The notes under the pieces were generated by a model. It saw nothing but the letters and a program-made list of their open reading frames with translations, was not told the origin of the DNA and did no database searches. Below are positions 8,890 to 17,027 of a stretch of DNA of 64,000 nt, one piece after another. The stretch is from LMUY01 sp964244585. Lineage in GTDB: Bacteria; Pseudomonadota; Alphaproteobacteria; Acetobacterales; Acetobacteraceae. The position numbers were made by a program, and so were the translations under genes. How positions within the stretch are numbered: the stretch's first letter is position 1; each line of letters starts with the position of its first letter. Location of the stretch: positions 1 through 64,000 of the forward strand of contig CAXTJM010000014.1 of assembly GCA_964244585.1 (NCBI GenBank), written 5' to 3'.

Positions 8890-9725
8890 GCCCGCACTTC
8901 CAGGTAGGCGACCGCGGCCACCCCGGCAACGAGGCAGTAATAGGCGAACGGGTTGAGCGCCCATTTGTCGTTGTGCCGGAAATACCGCATCAGGAAGGCG
9001 GTGCTGAGCCAGGCGACGACTCCCGACACCACCGCGGCCACGATGGAGAGCTGCAGCGTGCCCGGCGGAATGTTCTCATGCAGCAATTTGGGGACTTCCA
9101 GCACGGTCGCGCCGATGATGATCGGGGTCGCGATCAGGAAGGAGAAATGCGCCGAACCCTCGTGGTTGATGCCCCGCAGCAGCCCGCCGACGATGGTCGC
9201 CCCGGAGCGGGAGATACCTGGGATCAGGGCCGCGCACTGCCACACGCCCACGACCAGCGCGTCACCCACCGTGATCGAGGACAGCGCCCGGTCGCCGCCC
9301 CGCGCCCGCAGCCGCTCGCCGAACAGCAGCAGCAGGCCGTTCACCACGAGGAACGCCGCGGTGATCACGGGCGATGCGAACAGGCTGCGGAGGTAGCGCT
9401 CCAGGACGAAGCCGACGATCACCGCCGGGATGGTGGCGATGACGATCAACAGGAAGACGCGGCGGCTTTCCCGGTTTTGATGCGTCCCGGAGAGCCCGAG
9501 CACGCCCAGGCCCAGCGCCAGCCAGTCGCGCCAGAAATAGGCCAGCAGGGCCACCGCCGTTCCGACATGGAGCATGACAAGGAACGGCAGGAACGCCGCC
9601 GATCCCTGGTCCCACTGCCAATTCAAGACGGCGGGCAGCACCACCGCATGGCCCAGGCTGCTCACGGGAAACAGCTCCGTTGCACCTTGCAGGATGGCGA
9701 TGATGATCGCCTGCAATGCGTCCAT
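8886..9725 (-). CDS. uppP: Undecaprenyl-diphosphate phosphatase (UppP/BacA family)
   Basis: An integral-membrane phosphatase that recycles undecaprenyl pyrophosphate to the monophosphate carrier for peptidoglycan and other envelope glycans; overproduction in other bacteria gives bacitracin resistance. The protein has 279 residues. The N-terminal motif QGATELFPVSSLGH corresponds to the family's glutamate-rich motif, and CAALIPGISRSGATIVGG is the second catalytic motif with its essential arginine. Several hydrophobic segments follow. The sequence deviates from the common QGLTEFLPVSSSGH form, so it belongs to a divergent branch. Start MDALQAIIIA is the family norm. It is oddly placed between pcaG (94 bases away) and the hydrolase (ATGA overlap). 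Confidence 0.93.
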   Translation of the reverse strand: MDALQAIIIAILQGATELFPVSSLGHAVVLPAVLNWQWDQGSAAFLPFLVMLHVGTAVALLAYFWRDWLALGLGVLGLSGTHQNRESRRVFLLIVIATIPAVIVGFVLERYLRSLFASPVITAAFLVVNGLLLLFGERLRARGGDRALSSITVGDALVVGVWQCAALIPGISRSGATIVGGLLRGINHEGSAHFSFLIATPIIIGATVLEVPKLLHENIPPGTLQLSIVAAVVSGVVAWLSTAFLMRYFRHNDKWALNPFAYYCLVAGVAAVAYLEVRA

Positions 9726-9819
9726 GCGGCATCGACCCTCGATTACGAGGGCCGTTCCTGCCGGACGGGACGCGTCGTGGCAAGCGCTGCGCTGCACAAT
9801 CAGGCGGGTGGGTGGGCGG

Positions 9820-10356
9820 CTACACGTCCAGGAAGACCGTCTCGTCGGCACCTTGCAGGCGGATGTCCAGCCGCCAGGCCGGCAGCCCGTGGCGCTCTCC
9901 CACCGGGCGGGCGAGCAAGGTGGCACGCCGATCCGGCTCGAGGCTGCAAAGCAGCGGATCGGTGTCGTTGAGCGGCTCGCCGGCGAAATACAGGCGCGTC
10001 TGCACGTGGATCAGCAGGCCGCGCGCGAACAGCGTCAACGCCACGTGCGGGGCTTGCGGCGTGTTGGCGCCGGGTGCCCCGCCAACCGGGCCGGGCTTCA
10101 GCGTGACGAAGCCGTAATTGCCCTCCACATCCGTCGCCACCCGGCCGAACCCGTCCCAGGTGGCGGAAGCGGCCGGGCTGGGCTGCCACACCTCCACGCA
10201 GGCGTCCGTGACGGGCAGACCATCCCCGTCGGACACGGTGCCGATCAGCGCGACGCGCTCGCCCTCGGCGCCGAAGCGGGTCAGGTCGGACCAGGACGGC
10301 TCCTCCAGCAGGTGCCAGTAGGGGCCGATGGTCTGGCTGCTGGTGGCAGCGGTCAC
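9820..10356 (-). CDS. pcaG: Protocatechuate 3,4-dioxygenase alpha subunit
   Basis: The non-iron-binding subunit of protocatechuate 3,4-dioxygenase, which opens the ring of 3,4-dihydroxybenzoate in the beta-ketoadipate pathway. It has 178 residues, close to the family size. SSQTIGPYWH at the N-terminus, then VTDACVEVWQPSPAA, GFGRVATDVEGNYGFVTLKPGPV and the ARGLLIHVQTRLYF strand are typical of PcaG. The GTG start at 10356 overlaps the stop of pcaH as GTGA, indicating translational coupling. The paired beta subunit lies directly upstream. No other beta-ketoadipate genes are in the window. Confidence 0.95.
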   Translation of the reverse strand: MTAATSSQTIGPYWHLLEEPSWSDLTRFGAEGERVALIGTVSDGDGLPVTDACVEVWQPSPAASATWDGFGRVATDVEGNYGFVTLKPGPVGGAPGANTPQAPHVALTLFARGLLIHVQTRLYFAGEPLNDTDPLLCSLEPDRRATLLARPVGERHGLPAWRLDIRLQGADETVFLDV

Positions 10357-11081
10357 GATCCGTGTTCCCCGTCCTCGAACGGGGTCTGGTCCCGCCCGCG
10401 CAGCACGAAATCGAAACGGTAGCCGAGCGCCCATTCCGGCTGGGTGATGTCCAGGGCGAAATCGGCGACCAGGCGGTTGCGCGCCGCTTCGTCCGGCGTG
10501 CACTGGAAGATCGGATCCAGCGCCAGCAGCGGATCGCCGGGAAAGTACATCTGGGTGATCATGCGTTGGGCGAAGCCCGAGCCGAACAGGCTGTAGTGGA
10601 TGTGGTTGGGCCGCCACGCATTGTGGTGGTTGCGCCATGGATAGGCGCCGGGCTTGATGGTGGTGAAGCTGTAACGCCCCTCGGAATCCGAGAAGATACG
10701 CCCGGTGCCGTGGAAATTCGGGTCCAGCGGCGCATCATGCTGGTCCCGCGGATGGTCGTAGCGGCCGGCGGCGTTGGCCTGCCAGATTTCGATCATCACG
10801 CCGGGCTGCGGCCGGCCATCCTCGTCCAGCACGCGGCCCTCGACGATGATGCGCTCCCCCACCGCGCCCTTGCCGTGCGTCAGGTCCGCCGTGGCGGGAT
10901 AGCGCGCCGGGTCGAACCGCGGCGCCGTCATCTCCGTCACGGTATGGCCGGAGGGCAGGCGCACCAGCGCATGGTTCGGGTGGCGCTTGGCGGTGCTGCC
11001 GTAGCTGGGGGTGTCGAGCGCCGGCTGGGTGCCCGGCGAGAACGGACGCAGGGGACGCAAGGCCTGTTCGGTGCCGCTCAT
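10353..11081 (-). CDS. pcaH: Protocatechuate 3,4-dioxygenase beta subunit
   Basis: The catalytic, iron(III)-binding subunit (242 aa) of the intradiol dioxygenase PcaHG. Motifs visible are DEDGRPQPGVMIEIWQANAAG, GRYDHPRD (tyrosine ligand region), GRIFSDSEGRYSFTTIKPGAYPWRN (second tyrosine), and NAWRPNHIHYSLFG with the two histidine ligands, followed by ITQMYFPGDPL. The N-terminal RPFSPGTQPALDTPSYGSTAKRH-like segment is normal for PcaH. A GGAGGG lies about 10 bases before the ATG. The 350-base region upstream is shared with a divergent binding-protein gene. Confidence 0.96.
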   Translation of the reverse strand: MSGTEQALRPLRPFSPGTQPALDTPSYGSTAKRHPNHALVRLPSGHTVTEMTAPRFDPARYPATADLTHGKGAVGERIIVEGRVLDEDGRPQPGVMIEIWQANAAGRYDHPRDQHDAPLDPNFHGTGRIFSDSEGRYSFTTIKPGAYPWRNHHNAWRPNHIHYSLFGSGFAQRMITQMYFPGDPLLALDPIFQCTPDEAARNRLVADFALDITQPEWALGYRFDFVLRGRDQTPFEDGEHGS

Positions 11082-11432
11082 GCGGTTCTTTCCCTCCGGC
11101 GCGACATGGGACGGATGTCAATCGGATCTGAAGCGCCCGCCGCGCCCAATGGCTGGCACATGCCAAGCTACTACCCGGCCAGGCGCCAAGGCAACAAGGC
11201 CGGGGCTGGACCGATGCGCCGCGAGCGGCTGCCCTGCGCCGGACCGTCTTCCAGGACGCCATCGTCCGTGCAGATCGTCACCTCGGGCGACGGAGGCTGT
11301 GAACGCGCTGCAATCCGTGCCTATCGTGCCCGGGCAGCAGCCATGCGGCGCGATGTCCATGCATGATCGAGATGATCACCCAGGGAGCACCACCATGAGG
11401 CCCACCGCAGCCATGTCCCGGAGGTCCGAAGC
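11082..11432. other. Divergent intergenic region, pcaH / solute-binding protein
   Basis: About 350 bases without a convincing gene. It must hold the promoters of pcaH (leftward) and of the binding protein (rightward). A strong GGAGG precedes the rightward ATG at 11433 and a GGAGGG precedes pcaH. No regulator gene is adjacent, and no clear inverted-repeat operator was found by eye. Confidence 0.5.
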
Positions 11433-12227
11433 ATGAGGGGCGTCGCCGCCCTGCTCGCCGCGATCGGCATGGTCGCGACCAGCGCGGATCGTGGCGGGGC
11501 GCAAGGCACGGCCCCCATCCCGATGCTGGCACCCACGGGCGTCCTGCGCGTCGGCCTGGTCGAGGCACCGACCGAAAGCCCCCTGTTCGTCCGGCGCACG
11601 CAGGACGGGGGTGCCAGCGGCGTGACCGCGGACCTCGCCACCGACCTGGCGCGAAGCATCGGGATCCCCATGGCCGCGACCGTCCTGCCGAACACCGGGG
11701 CAGCCGTCGAGGCGATGCAGGCCGGGCAGGTCGACGTCGCGTTCATGCCGGTGGACGACACACGGCGGCAGGTCGTCGATTTCGGGCCGGGCTATTTCCA
11801 AATCGAAAGCACGTACCTCGTCAGCGGCGCTTCCGGGATCACGGATGTCGGCCAGGTGAACCGCCCGGAATTGCGCGTCATCGCCATATCCGGCACCACG
11901 ACCTTCCGCGCCTCCGCCCGCACGCTCACGGCGACGCAGCCGCAGGCGGTCACCACCGTGGCGGAGGCGGTCGAGCGGATGCGCGCCGGGCAAGCCGACG
12001 CCTTCGCCCTGTCCCGCGACACGCTCGGGCCGATCCTGGCGCAGGTGCCCGGCTCGCGCATCGTCCAGGGCTGTTTCCAACGCACCTCCGTCGCGGTGGC
12101 GCTGCCGAAAGGCCAGCCGTCGGCGCTGGCCTTCGTCGGCGCCTGGCTGCAGAACGCAAAGGCATCCGGCCAGGTGCGACGCATCTTCGACGCGCACGGC
12201 TTCCAGTCCGAGGCCGTCGCACCCTGA
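11433..12227 (+). CDS. Periplasmic solute-binding protein (SBP_bac_3-like), orphan
   Basis: A secreted 264-residue protein resembling the receptors of polar amino-acid importers. A signal peptide (MRGVAALLAAIGMVATSA, cleavage likely near GGAQG) is followed by TGVLRVGLVEAP, VTADLATDLARSIGIP, MQAGQVDVAFMPVDDTRRQVVDFGP and a second-lobe segment LRVIAISGTTTFRASA. The ATG follows GGAGGTCCGAAGC. No permease or ATPase gene is nearby, so it either feeds a transporter elsewhere or acts as a sensor or scavenger. It is divergent from pcaH and about 130 bases upstream of the MFS gene; an aromatic-acid link is possible but unproven. Confidence 0.85.
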   Translation: MRGVAALLAAIGMVATSADRGGAQGTAPIPMLAPTGVLRVGLVEAPTESPLFVRRTQDGGASGVTADLATDLARSIGIPMAATVLPNTGAAVEAMQAGQVDVAFMPVDDTRRQVVDFGPGYFQIESTYLVSGASGITDVGQVNRPELRVIAISGTTTFRASARTLTATQPQAVTTVAEAVERMRAGQADAFALSRDTLGPILAQVPGSRIVQGCFQRTSVAVALPKGQPSALAFVGAWLQNAKASGQVRRIFDAHGFQSEAVAP

Positions 12228-12357
12228 CCTCGCCGGACGGGGCCACCTGCCGTCCCGGCCGCGGCATCCTTGCCGGCAGCCCGGCGCTGCACGTGGATCG
12301 ATCCCGCGCTGGCGTCGCAGCCATTGTTGTGGCTGCATGTCCGAAAGGGAGAGAAGC

Positions 12358-13758
12358 ATGCCAGACGCTATAGCGGACCGTCAGCCGGCCGCGGCCATCC
12401 TTGCCAGGTTGGACCGCCTGCCTGCGACACGATCGATCTGGATGCTGATCACGCTGCTCTCGATCGGCGGCTTCTTCGAGTTCTACGACCTGTTCATCAC
12501 CGGCTACATCATCCCGGGCCTGGTGAAGGCGGGATTGCTGGCCAACGTGGCCGTGGGCATCTTCACGGGCCCGGCGCTGTTCGTCGCCGCCACCTTCACC
12601 GGGCTGTTCATCGGCACGTCCGTGTTCGGCTTCGTGGCGGACAAGTACGGGCGCAGGACGATCTTCACCTTCTCCCTGCTGTTCTACTGTGCCGCCACGT
12701 TGGTGATGGCGTTCCAGAACAGCGGCCTATCGGTCTGCCTCTGGCGCCTGGTCGCAGGCATCGGCATCGGCGTCGAACTGGTGACCATCGACACCTACAT
12801 CGCCGAGCTGGTGCCCAAGCATGTCCGCGGACGGGCCTTCGCCTTCAACGAGACCATCCAGTTCGCAGTGGTGCCGGTGGTGGCGTTCCTCGCCTACATG
12901 CTGGTGCCGACCGCACCGTTCGGGTTCGACGGTTGGCGCTGGGTGGTCGTGATCGGCTCGGCCGGGGCGCTGGTCGTGTGGTTCCTGCGCCGCGGCCTGC
13001 CGGAAAGCCCGCGCTGGCTGATCCATCAGGGCCGGCTGGAGGAAGCCGACGCCGTCACGTCGATGATCGAGGCCAGGGTGCGCGCGGATTTGGGCGGCGC
13101 GGCGCTACCACCCCCGGCGCTGCATGCCGTCGACCGCATCGAGGCAAAAGGCAGCTTCGGCGAGATCTTCTCCAAGCCCTACCGCACCCGGACGATCATG
13201 CTGTCGGTGTTCCAGTTCTTCCAGACCTTCGGCTTCTACGGTTTCGCGGCCTGGGTGCCGACGCTGATCGCGCAGCAGGTGGGCATCAATCTCGGCTCCA
13301 GCCTGCTCTATTCGTTCATCATCGCCATCGCGAGCCCATTCGGGCCGTTGCTGGCCATGAGCTTCGCCGACAAGTTCGAGCGGAAATGGCAGATGGTCGG
13401 TGCCGCCTGCGGGGTGGGCGTGTTCGGCGTCCTGTTCTCCCTGCAGACCACGATCGTCCTGCTGATCGTGTTCGGCGTGCTGATCACGCTGTGCAACAAC
13501 GTGCTGTCCAACACCTTTCATGGCTACCAGACCGAGCTGTTTCCCACCCGGATCCGGGCGCGGGCGGTGGGATTCACCTACTCGCTCAGCCGGGTCAGCA
13601 CGGTATTCGCCAGTTTCATCATCGGTTTCTTCCTGCAAACCGCAGGAACGAAGGGAGTGTTCGGGCTGATCGCGTTTGCGATGACGATGGTCGTCCTGTC
13701 GATCGGCATCTTCGGCCCGCGCACGAACAGGCTGGAGCTGGAGGAGATTTCCCGTTGA
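12358..13758 (+). CDS. MFS transporter, sugar/aromatic-acid symporter type
   Basis: A 466-residue major-facilitator permease with about twelve hydrophobic segments. Characteristic features are the acidic GGFFEFYDLFITGYIIPGL in helix 1, the loop motif GFVADKYGRRTIF between helices 2 and 3, RLVAGIGIGVELVTIDTYIAELVP in helix 4, PESPRWLIHQGR at the end of the first half, and FHGYQTELFPTRIRARAVGF in the second half. This pattern fits the metabolite:H+/aromatic-acid symporter group. The start at 12358 follows AGGGAGAGAAGC; an upstream ATG at 12337 lacks a ribosome site. The nearness to pcaHG suggests an aromatic or organic-acid substrate (inference). Confidence 0.92.
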   Translation: MPDAIADRQPAAAILARLDRLPATRSIWMLITLLSIGGFFEFYDLFITGYIIPGLVKAGLLANVAVGIFTGPALFVAATFTGLFIGTSVFGFVADKYGRRTIFTFSLLFYCAATLVMAFQNSGLSVCLWRLVAGIGIGVELVTIDTYIAELVPKHVRGRAFAFNETIQFAVVPVVAFLAYMLVPTAPFGFDGWRWVVVIGSAGALVVWFLRRGLPESPRWLIHQGRLEEADAVTSMIEARVRADLGGAALPPPALHAVDRIEAKGSFGEIFSKPYRTRTIMLSVFQFFQTFGFYGFAAWVPTLIAQQVGINLGSSLLYSFIIAIASPFGPLLAMSFADKFERKWQMVGAACGVGVFGVLFSLQTTIVLLIVFGVLITLCNNVLSNTFHGYQTELFPTRIRARAVGFTYSLSRVSTVFASFIIGFFLQTAGTKGVFGLIAFAMTMVVLSIGIFGPRTNRLELEEISR

Positions 13759-13871
13759 GCGCATCGTCTTGCGCCCGGCGCCGTGAGGCTGCCCGCACCC
13801 GTTGGGCCGGGCCTCGATCGCCTCGAACCGCTGGCCGCGCCGGCCCCGTCACCTCCCGTGAACCATCCGGG

Positions 13872-14732
13872 CTAGGACGATGTCCCGCCCTCGGGGTAGT
13901 CGCTGCCCAGTGTCACGGCCTCCCAGGCATCGAAATCGGTCTGCAACGCGACGAGCTTCCTGCGGGCGATCTCCAGCGCGGGCTTGCCCAGCACGAGGTG
14001 CAACGGCGGCTCGGGGGATTGCACCGCGGTGATGATGGCCTCGGCAGCACGGACCGGGTCGCCGGGCTGCTTGCCGCTGCGGGCCTCGGTCTGCGCGCGG
14101 CGGGCCCCGGCCGTGGCGTCGTAGTCCGGGATGCGGGTGGCGGACTGCTTTATGGAGGGGCCGGCCCAATTGGTGCGGAACGGCCCCGGCTCCACGATGA
14201 CCACCTTGATGCCGAGCGGGCCGACCTCCTGCGACAGCGACTCCGACAAGCCCTCCACCGCATATTTGGTGGCGTGATAGTAGCCGGTGGCAGGGAAGCT
14301 CGCGATGCCGCCGATGGAGGAGATGTTGACGATGCAGCCGCTGCGGCGGGCGCGCATGGCCGGCAGCACCGCATTGGTCATCGCCACCAGCCCGAAGAAG
14401 TTGGCCTCGAACATCGCGCGGACCTCGCCGTCCTCGCCCTCCTCAACTGCCGCGAGGTAGCCGTAGCCGGCATTGTTCACCAGCACGTCGACCCGGCCGA
14501 AGCGGTCCTGTGCCGCTTTTGCGGCATCGGCGACCTGGCTTACGTCGGTGACGTCGAGCTTGAGGGCGATGGCCCGGTCCTCGTTGCCGTGCACGAGGTC
14601 CGCCACCTGGTCGGGGTTGCGAGCGGTGACGACCGCGCGCCAGCCGCGATCAAGCACGAGGCGGGCGAGTTCACGACCGAAGCCGGTCGAGCAGCCCGTG
14701 ATGAACCATACCGGAGTGGCCGACTGAGACAT
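13872..14732 (-). CDS. SDR family oxidoreductase
   Basis: A 286-residue classical short-chain dehydrogenase. VWFITGCSTGFGRELAR at the start is the dinucleotide-binding motif; LVNNAGYGYLAAVEE, NISSIGGIASFPATGYYHATKYAVEGLSES carries the Ser-Tyr-Lys triad, and VVIVEPGPFRTNW follows. The TGCSTGFGR variant is common in SDRs annotated as oxidoreductases or retinol-dehydrogenase-like proteins. It converges with the MFS gene, with about 110 bases between. The C-terminal extension of some 60 residues is usual in this subgroup. The substrate cannot be inferred. Confidence 0.92.
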   Translation of the reverse strand: MSQSATPVWFITGCSTGFGRELARLVLDRGWRAVVTARNPDQVADLVHGNEDRAIALKLDVTDVSQVADAAKAAQDRFGRVDVLVNNAGYGYLAAVEEGEDGEVRAMFEANFFGLVAMTNAVLPAMRARRSGCIVNISSIGGIASFPATGYYHATKYAVEGLSESLSQEVGPLGIKVVIVEPGPFRTNWAGPSIKQSATRIPDYDATAGARRAQTEARSGKQPGDPVRAAEAIITAVQSPEPPLHLVLGKPALEIARRKLVALQTDFDAWEAVTLGSDYPEGGTSS

Positions 14733-14974
14733 TGTTTGAGATCCCGGTTATAGGTTGTCTTCGGCCGCTGCCCGGCCACAGTCACGGGATCGGGCCGCAC
14801 TGCTAAGCCGATCCGCAGGAGGCGCTATAGTCCCGAAGACATAGCGGGATCCTGCCAGACCTTGAGGGATCTCGCAACAACGGTCGCGCGCCAAGGCCAG
14901 CTTCAGACGTGACAAGCGGCCAAGACGGCCCTGTCGGGTGCCATGATGGCCAGGCGTCGGGCTGGTCGGCGCTG

Positions 14975-15175
14975 CTAACGCTTGAGCGCAGCCATGCCGG
15001 CGGCCGTCAGATGCAGTCGGTCACTGCCAGCCACCACTCGCAACAGGCCGGCATTGATGAGCTTCGGCAACAAGATCGCTCCGACCGGACCGTGCATGGT
15101 GGCGAACTCGGCCCTCGTCGGACCGCCTTTCACGCCATGCACATACTGGAGCACGCGGTGGTCGGTGATGTTCAT
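14975..15175 (-). CDS. Small winged-helix-like hypothetical protein
   Basis: A 66-residue frame reading MNITDHRVLQYVHGVKGG, then PTRAEFATMHGPVGAILLPKLI and LRVVAGSDRLHLTAAGMAALKR. The alternation of helices ending in LTAAGMAAL resembles the last part of a winged helix-turn-helix domain, as in small MarR-like or phage-type regulators, but no family was recognised. Codon use looks coding and the product is compact. It diverges from the following small gene. It could be a DNA-binding accessory protein; confidence that it is a gene is moderate. Confidence 0.5.
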   Translation of the reverse strand: MNITDHRVLQYVHGVKGGPTRAEFATMHGPVGAILLPKLINAGLLRVVAGSDRLHLTAAGMAALKR

Positions 15176-15265
15176 CAGGCAGTCCTAGCAACTGGAAAGC
15201 AATCGGTCACGCGGACTGCACCCATCGGTCTCATGGCGCGTTGCCATCGGCATGGTTCCGACGGA

Positions 15266-15571
15266 GTGACGGATTTGGACGACATCAAGCAGAACGCCTC
15301 CGCCCGCCACGAGGATGCCGCGCATCACCTCGACATTGCATCCAAGATGCATCGCGATGCGGCCAAGCAGTGCCTGTCGGGCAATTATCAGAAGGCGCAA
15401 AGTCTCGCGGTGTCTGCGGCAGAGGCAGAGGGCGTCGCCAACCGGCTGGCGATGGAGGCTGTAGACCTGTATCGCCACCATGAAGACGAGGTTGCCGCGC
15501 ATAAGGTGGAAATCGCGTCCGAACAGGCGGCGCGAGATGCGAAACACGAGGCCAAGGCTGCGGAGGTATAG
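15266..15571 (+). CDS. Small helical hypothetical protein
   Basis: A predicted 101-residue protein, strongly helical and charged: DDIKQNASARHEDAAHHL, IASKMHRDAAKQCLSGNYQKA, AAEAEGVANRLAMEAVDLY and a Lys/Glu/Ala-rich tail ending AKHEAKAAEV. It has many histidines and alanines and no signal peptide or membrane segment; a coiled-coil or helical bundle is likely. The start is uncertain: GTG at 15266 (VTDLDDIKQ) or ATG at 15233 (MARCHRHG), neither with a strong ribosome site. It lies in a cluster of stress or signalling genes, but no function is known. Confidence 0.55.
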   Translation: MTDLDDIKQNASARHEDAAHHLDIASKMHRDAAKQCLSGNYQKAQSLAVSAAEAEGVANRLAMEAVDLYRHHEDEVAAHKVEIASEQAARDAKHEAKAAEV

Positions 15572-15698
15572 GCGGCCTTCCCACCCATCCTCCCCGACAT
15601 GTCCTGTTCCCGGCCGGTCGCACGATCATCGGGGTGATCGGGTGACCCTGCATCGGGCCGCATGCCGCGCCCAGCCCACCGGGCTGGGCGGCCCGACC

Positions 15699-16118
15699 TC
15701 AGCTGCCCTTCAGGTCGGCCGGCACCTTACCGCCGTTCTCCTCCAGCTTGGTCATGACCTGCTTGTGCAGCCAGACGTTCATGGTGGCGCTGTCGTCGGT
15801 GCTGCCGGTGTAATGCAGTTCGCTGGCGAGCGCCTTGCGTGCCGTGATGCTGCTGTCCATGCCGAGCAGCGTGAGCAGGTCCACGATGGAGACCTTGTAG
15901 TTCGACGGCTGCCCTCGCGCGGCCGCCATCTGCGCCAGCACCGCGCCCACGTCGACGGGTGAGGCTGCCGGCACTGCCGCCGGCGCGGCGTCCGCCACCG
16001 CCATCGGTTGCTGCACCGTGGTGTCCGTGGCCATGGCCGCGGGCGCAGCCGCTGCGTCGGCCGGCGTCGCTGCCGGATGACCGAAAATCTTGGACATGAT
16101 CGAGCCGAACATACTCAT
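15699..16118 (-). CDS. DUF3597 domain-containing protein
   Basis: A 139-residue protein of the DUF3597 family, whose role is unknown. The N-terminus MSMFGSIMSKIFGHPA is followed by an Ala/Pro-rich linker (residues 17-55) and then the conserved domain: VDVGAVLAQMAAARG, NYKVSIVDLLTLLGMDSSITARKALASELHY, and ATMNVWLHKQVMTKLEENGGKVP. The start has GGGAGTGAAGCTC before the ATG. It is divergent from the cold-shock gene, and the roughly 160 bases between must hold promoters for both. Related proteins are small, soluble and often found near stress genes; nothing in the sequence shows an enzymatic motif. Confidence 0.9.
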   Translation of the reverse strand: MSMFGSIMSKIFGHPAATPADAAAAPAAMATDTTVQQPMAVADAAPAAVPAASPVDVGAVLAQMAAARGQPSNYKVSIVDLLTLLGMDSSITARKALASELHYTGSTDDSATMNVWLHKQVMTKLEENGGKVPADLKGS

Positions 16119-16280
16119 GAGCTTCACTCCCAACTGGACGCGCCAACGCCGTATCTCGTCCACGAGTTTGGTGGATCGTGCCGGACGGCCGCAAAACTTG
16201 AACCGCGTGACGACAGTAATGGTAGCGCCCCGCCCGATTAAAGCGTAGGGCTGCTCGCGATAGCTAAGAAAGTGATCAGT

Positions 16281-16484
16281 ATGGCGACCGGTACGGTTAA
16301 GTGGTTCAACGCGACGAAGGGCTTCGGCTTCATTCAACCGCAGGGTGGTGGCAAGGACGTGTTCGTCCACATCACGGCGGTCCAGGCAGCCGGGCTGACT
16401 GGCCTGGATGACAACCAGAAGGTCAGCTACGAGGTGATGAACGAGCGGGGCAAAGAGGCTGCTACGAACCTGAAGCTCGCCTGA
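16281..16484 (+). CDS. Cold-shock domain protein (CspA family)
   Basis: A 67-residue single cold-shock domain that binds single-stranded RNA/DNA and melts RNA structure. RNP1 (KGFGFIQP) and RNP2 (DVFVHITAV) are intact after the canonical start MATGTVKWFNATKGFG. A GTG nine bases upstream would add three residues but is less likely. The C-terminus ends GKEAATNLKLA. A long hairpin begins 10 bases after the stop. The untranslated leader cannot be delimited from sequence, but cold-shock genes often carry a structured one. Confidence 0.96.
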   Translation: MATGTVKWFNATKGFGFIQPQGGGKDVFVHITAVQAAGLTGLDDNQKVSYEVMNERGKEAATNLKLA

Positions 16485-16493
16485 GACGAAGCT

Positions 16494-16527
16494 GACGATC
16501 TGGCCTGCGCTTGCAGGCCGGATCGTC
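16494..16527 (+). terminator. Strong hairpin after the cold-shock gene
   Basis: GACGATC-T-GGCCTGC, loop GCTT, then GCAGGCC-G-GATCGTC: 14 Watson-Crick pairs around one T/G position. It starts 10 bases after the stop codon. No run of T follows, so it may act as a 3'-end stabiliser or a Rho-linked terminator rather than a classical intrinsic terminator. Confidence 0.6.
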
Positions 16528-16598
16528 ATGGCCACGTCGATGCCGGGCACGGATCGTGCGCCCCGCGGATCCGGGCGGTCCGCAATCTTTGTTCAACG

Positions 16599-17027
16599 TT
16601 GGTCTCACCTCCTCGTAGAAGCCGGGTTGATTGCTGTGGCGCTGTCGAATCCGAGGAGGCCGGTATCACAACCCCAACATCCCGGACGGTCGTGATCGTC
16701 GAGGATGAGGCCATGATACGGCTGGTCCTCTGCGAGACGCTCACCGATGCTGGCTTCAATGTCATCGAAGCCGTCGATGCGGCCGACGCGATGATGCTCC
16801 TGGAGCATGGCGCCACCGGGATTCACGCGCTCGTTACGGATAACCGCATGCCGGGGTCCATGAAAGGCGTGAAGCTTGCGCGGGTCGTCCGTGAGCGATG
16901 GCCCTGGATAAATCTAGTGGTCGCTGCACAGATGGTGGAGGCCGAGGCCCGACTGCCGCCGGGGTGCCGTTACTTCCAGAAGCCCTACAAGATGGCCGAC
17001 GTGGTAGACTACCTCCAGAAGGTTTAG
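16599..17027 (+). CDS. Single-domain response regulator (CheY-like)
   Basis: A receiver-domain protein without an output domain. VVIVEDEAMIRLVLCETL carries the acidic pocket, ALVTDNRMPGSMKGVKLA holds the phospho-acceptor Asp, and YFQKPYKMADVVDYLQKV holds the conserved Lys-Pro. The switch Thr/Ser position reads LVVAAQMVE, so it is Ala here. The frame opens at a TTG at 16599, but a good AGGAGG sits just before ATC at 16665, from which the protein would begin ITTPTSRTVVIVEDE (121 codons). The true start is therefore unclear. A histidine kinase gene follows about 300 bases downstream on the same strand. Confidence 0.85.
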   Translation: MVSPPRRSRVDCCGAVESEEAGITTPTSRTVVIVEDEAMIRLVLCETLTDAGFNVIEAVDAADAMMLLEHGATGIHALVTDNRMPGSMKGVKLARVVRERWPWINLVVAAQMVEAEARLPPGCRYFQKPYKMADVVDYLQKV

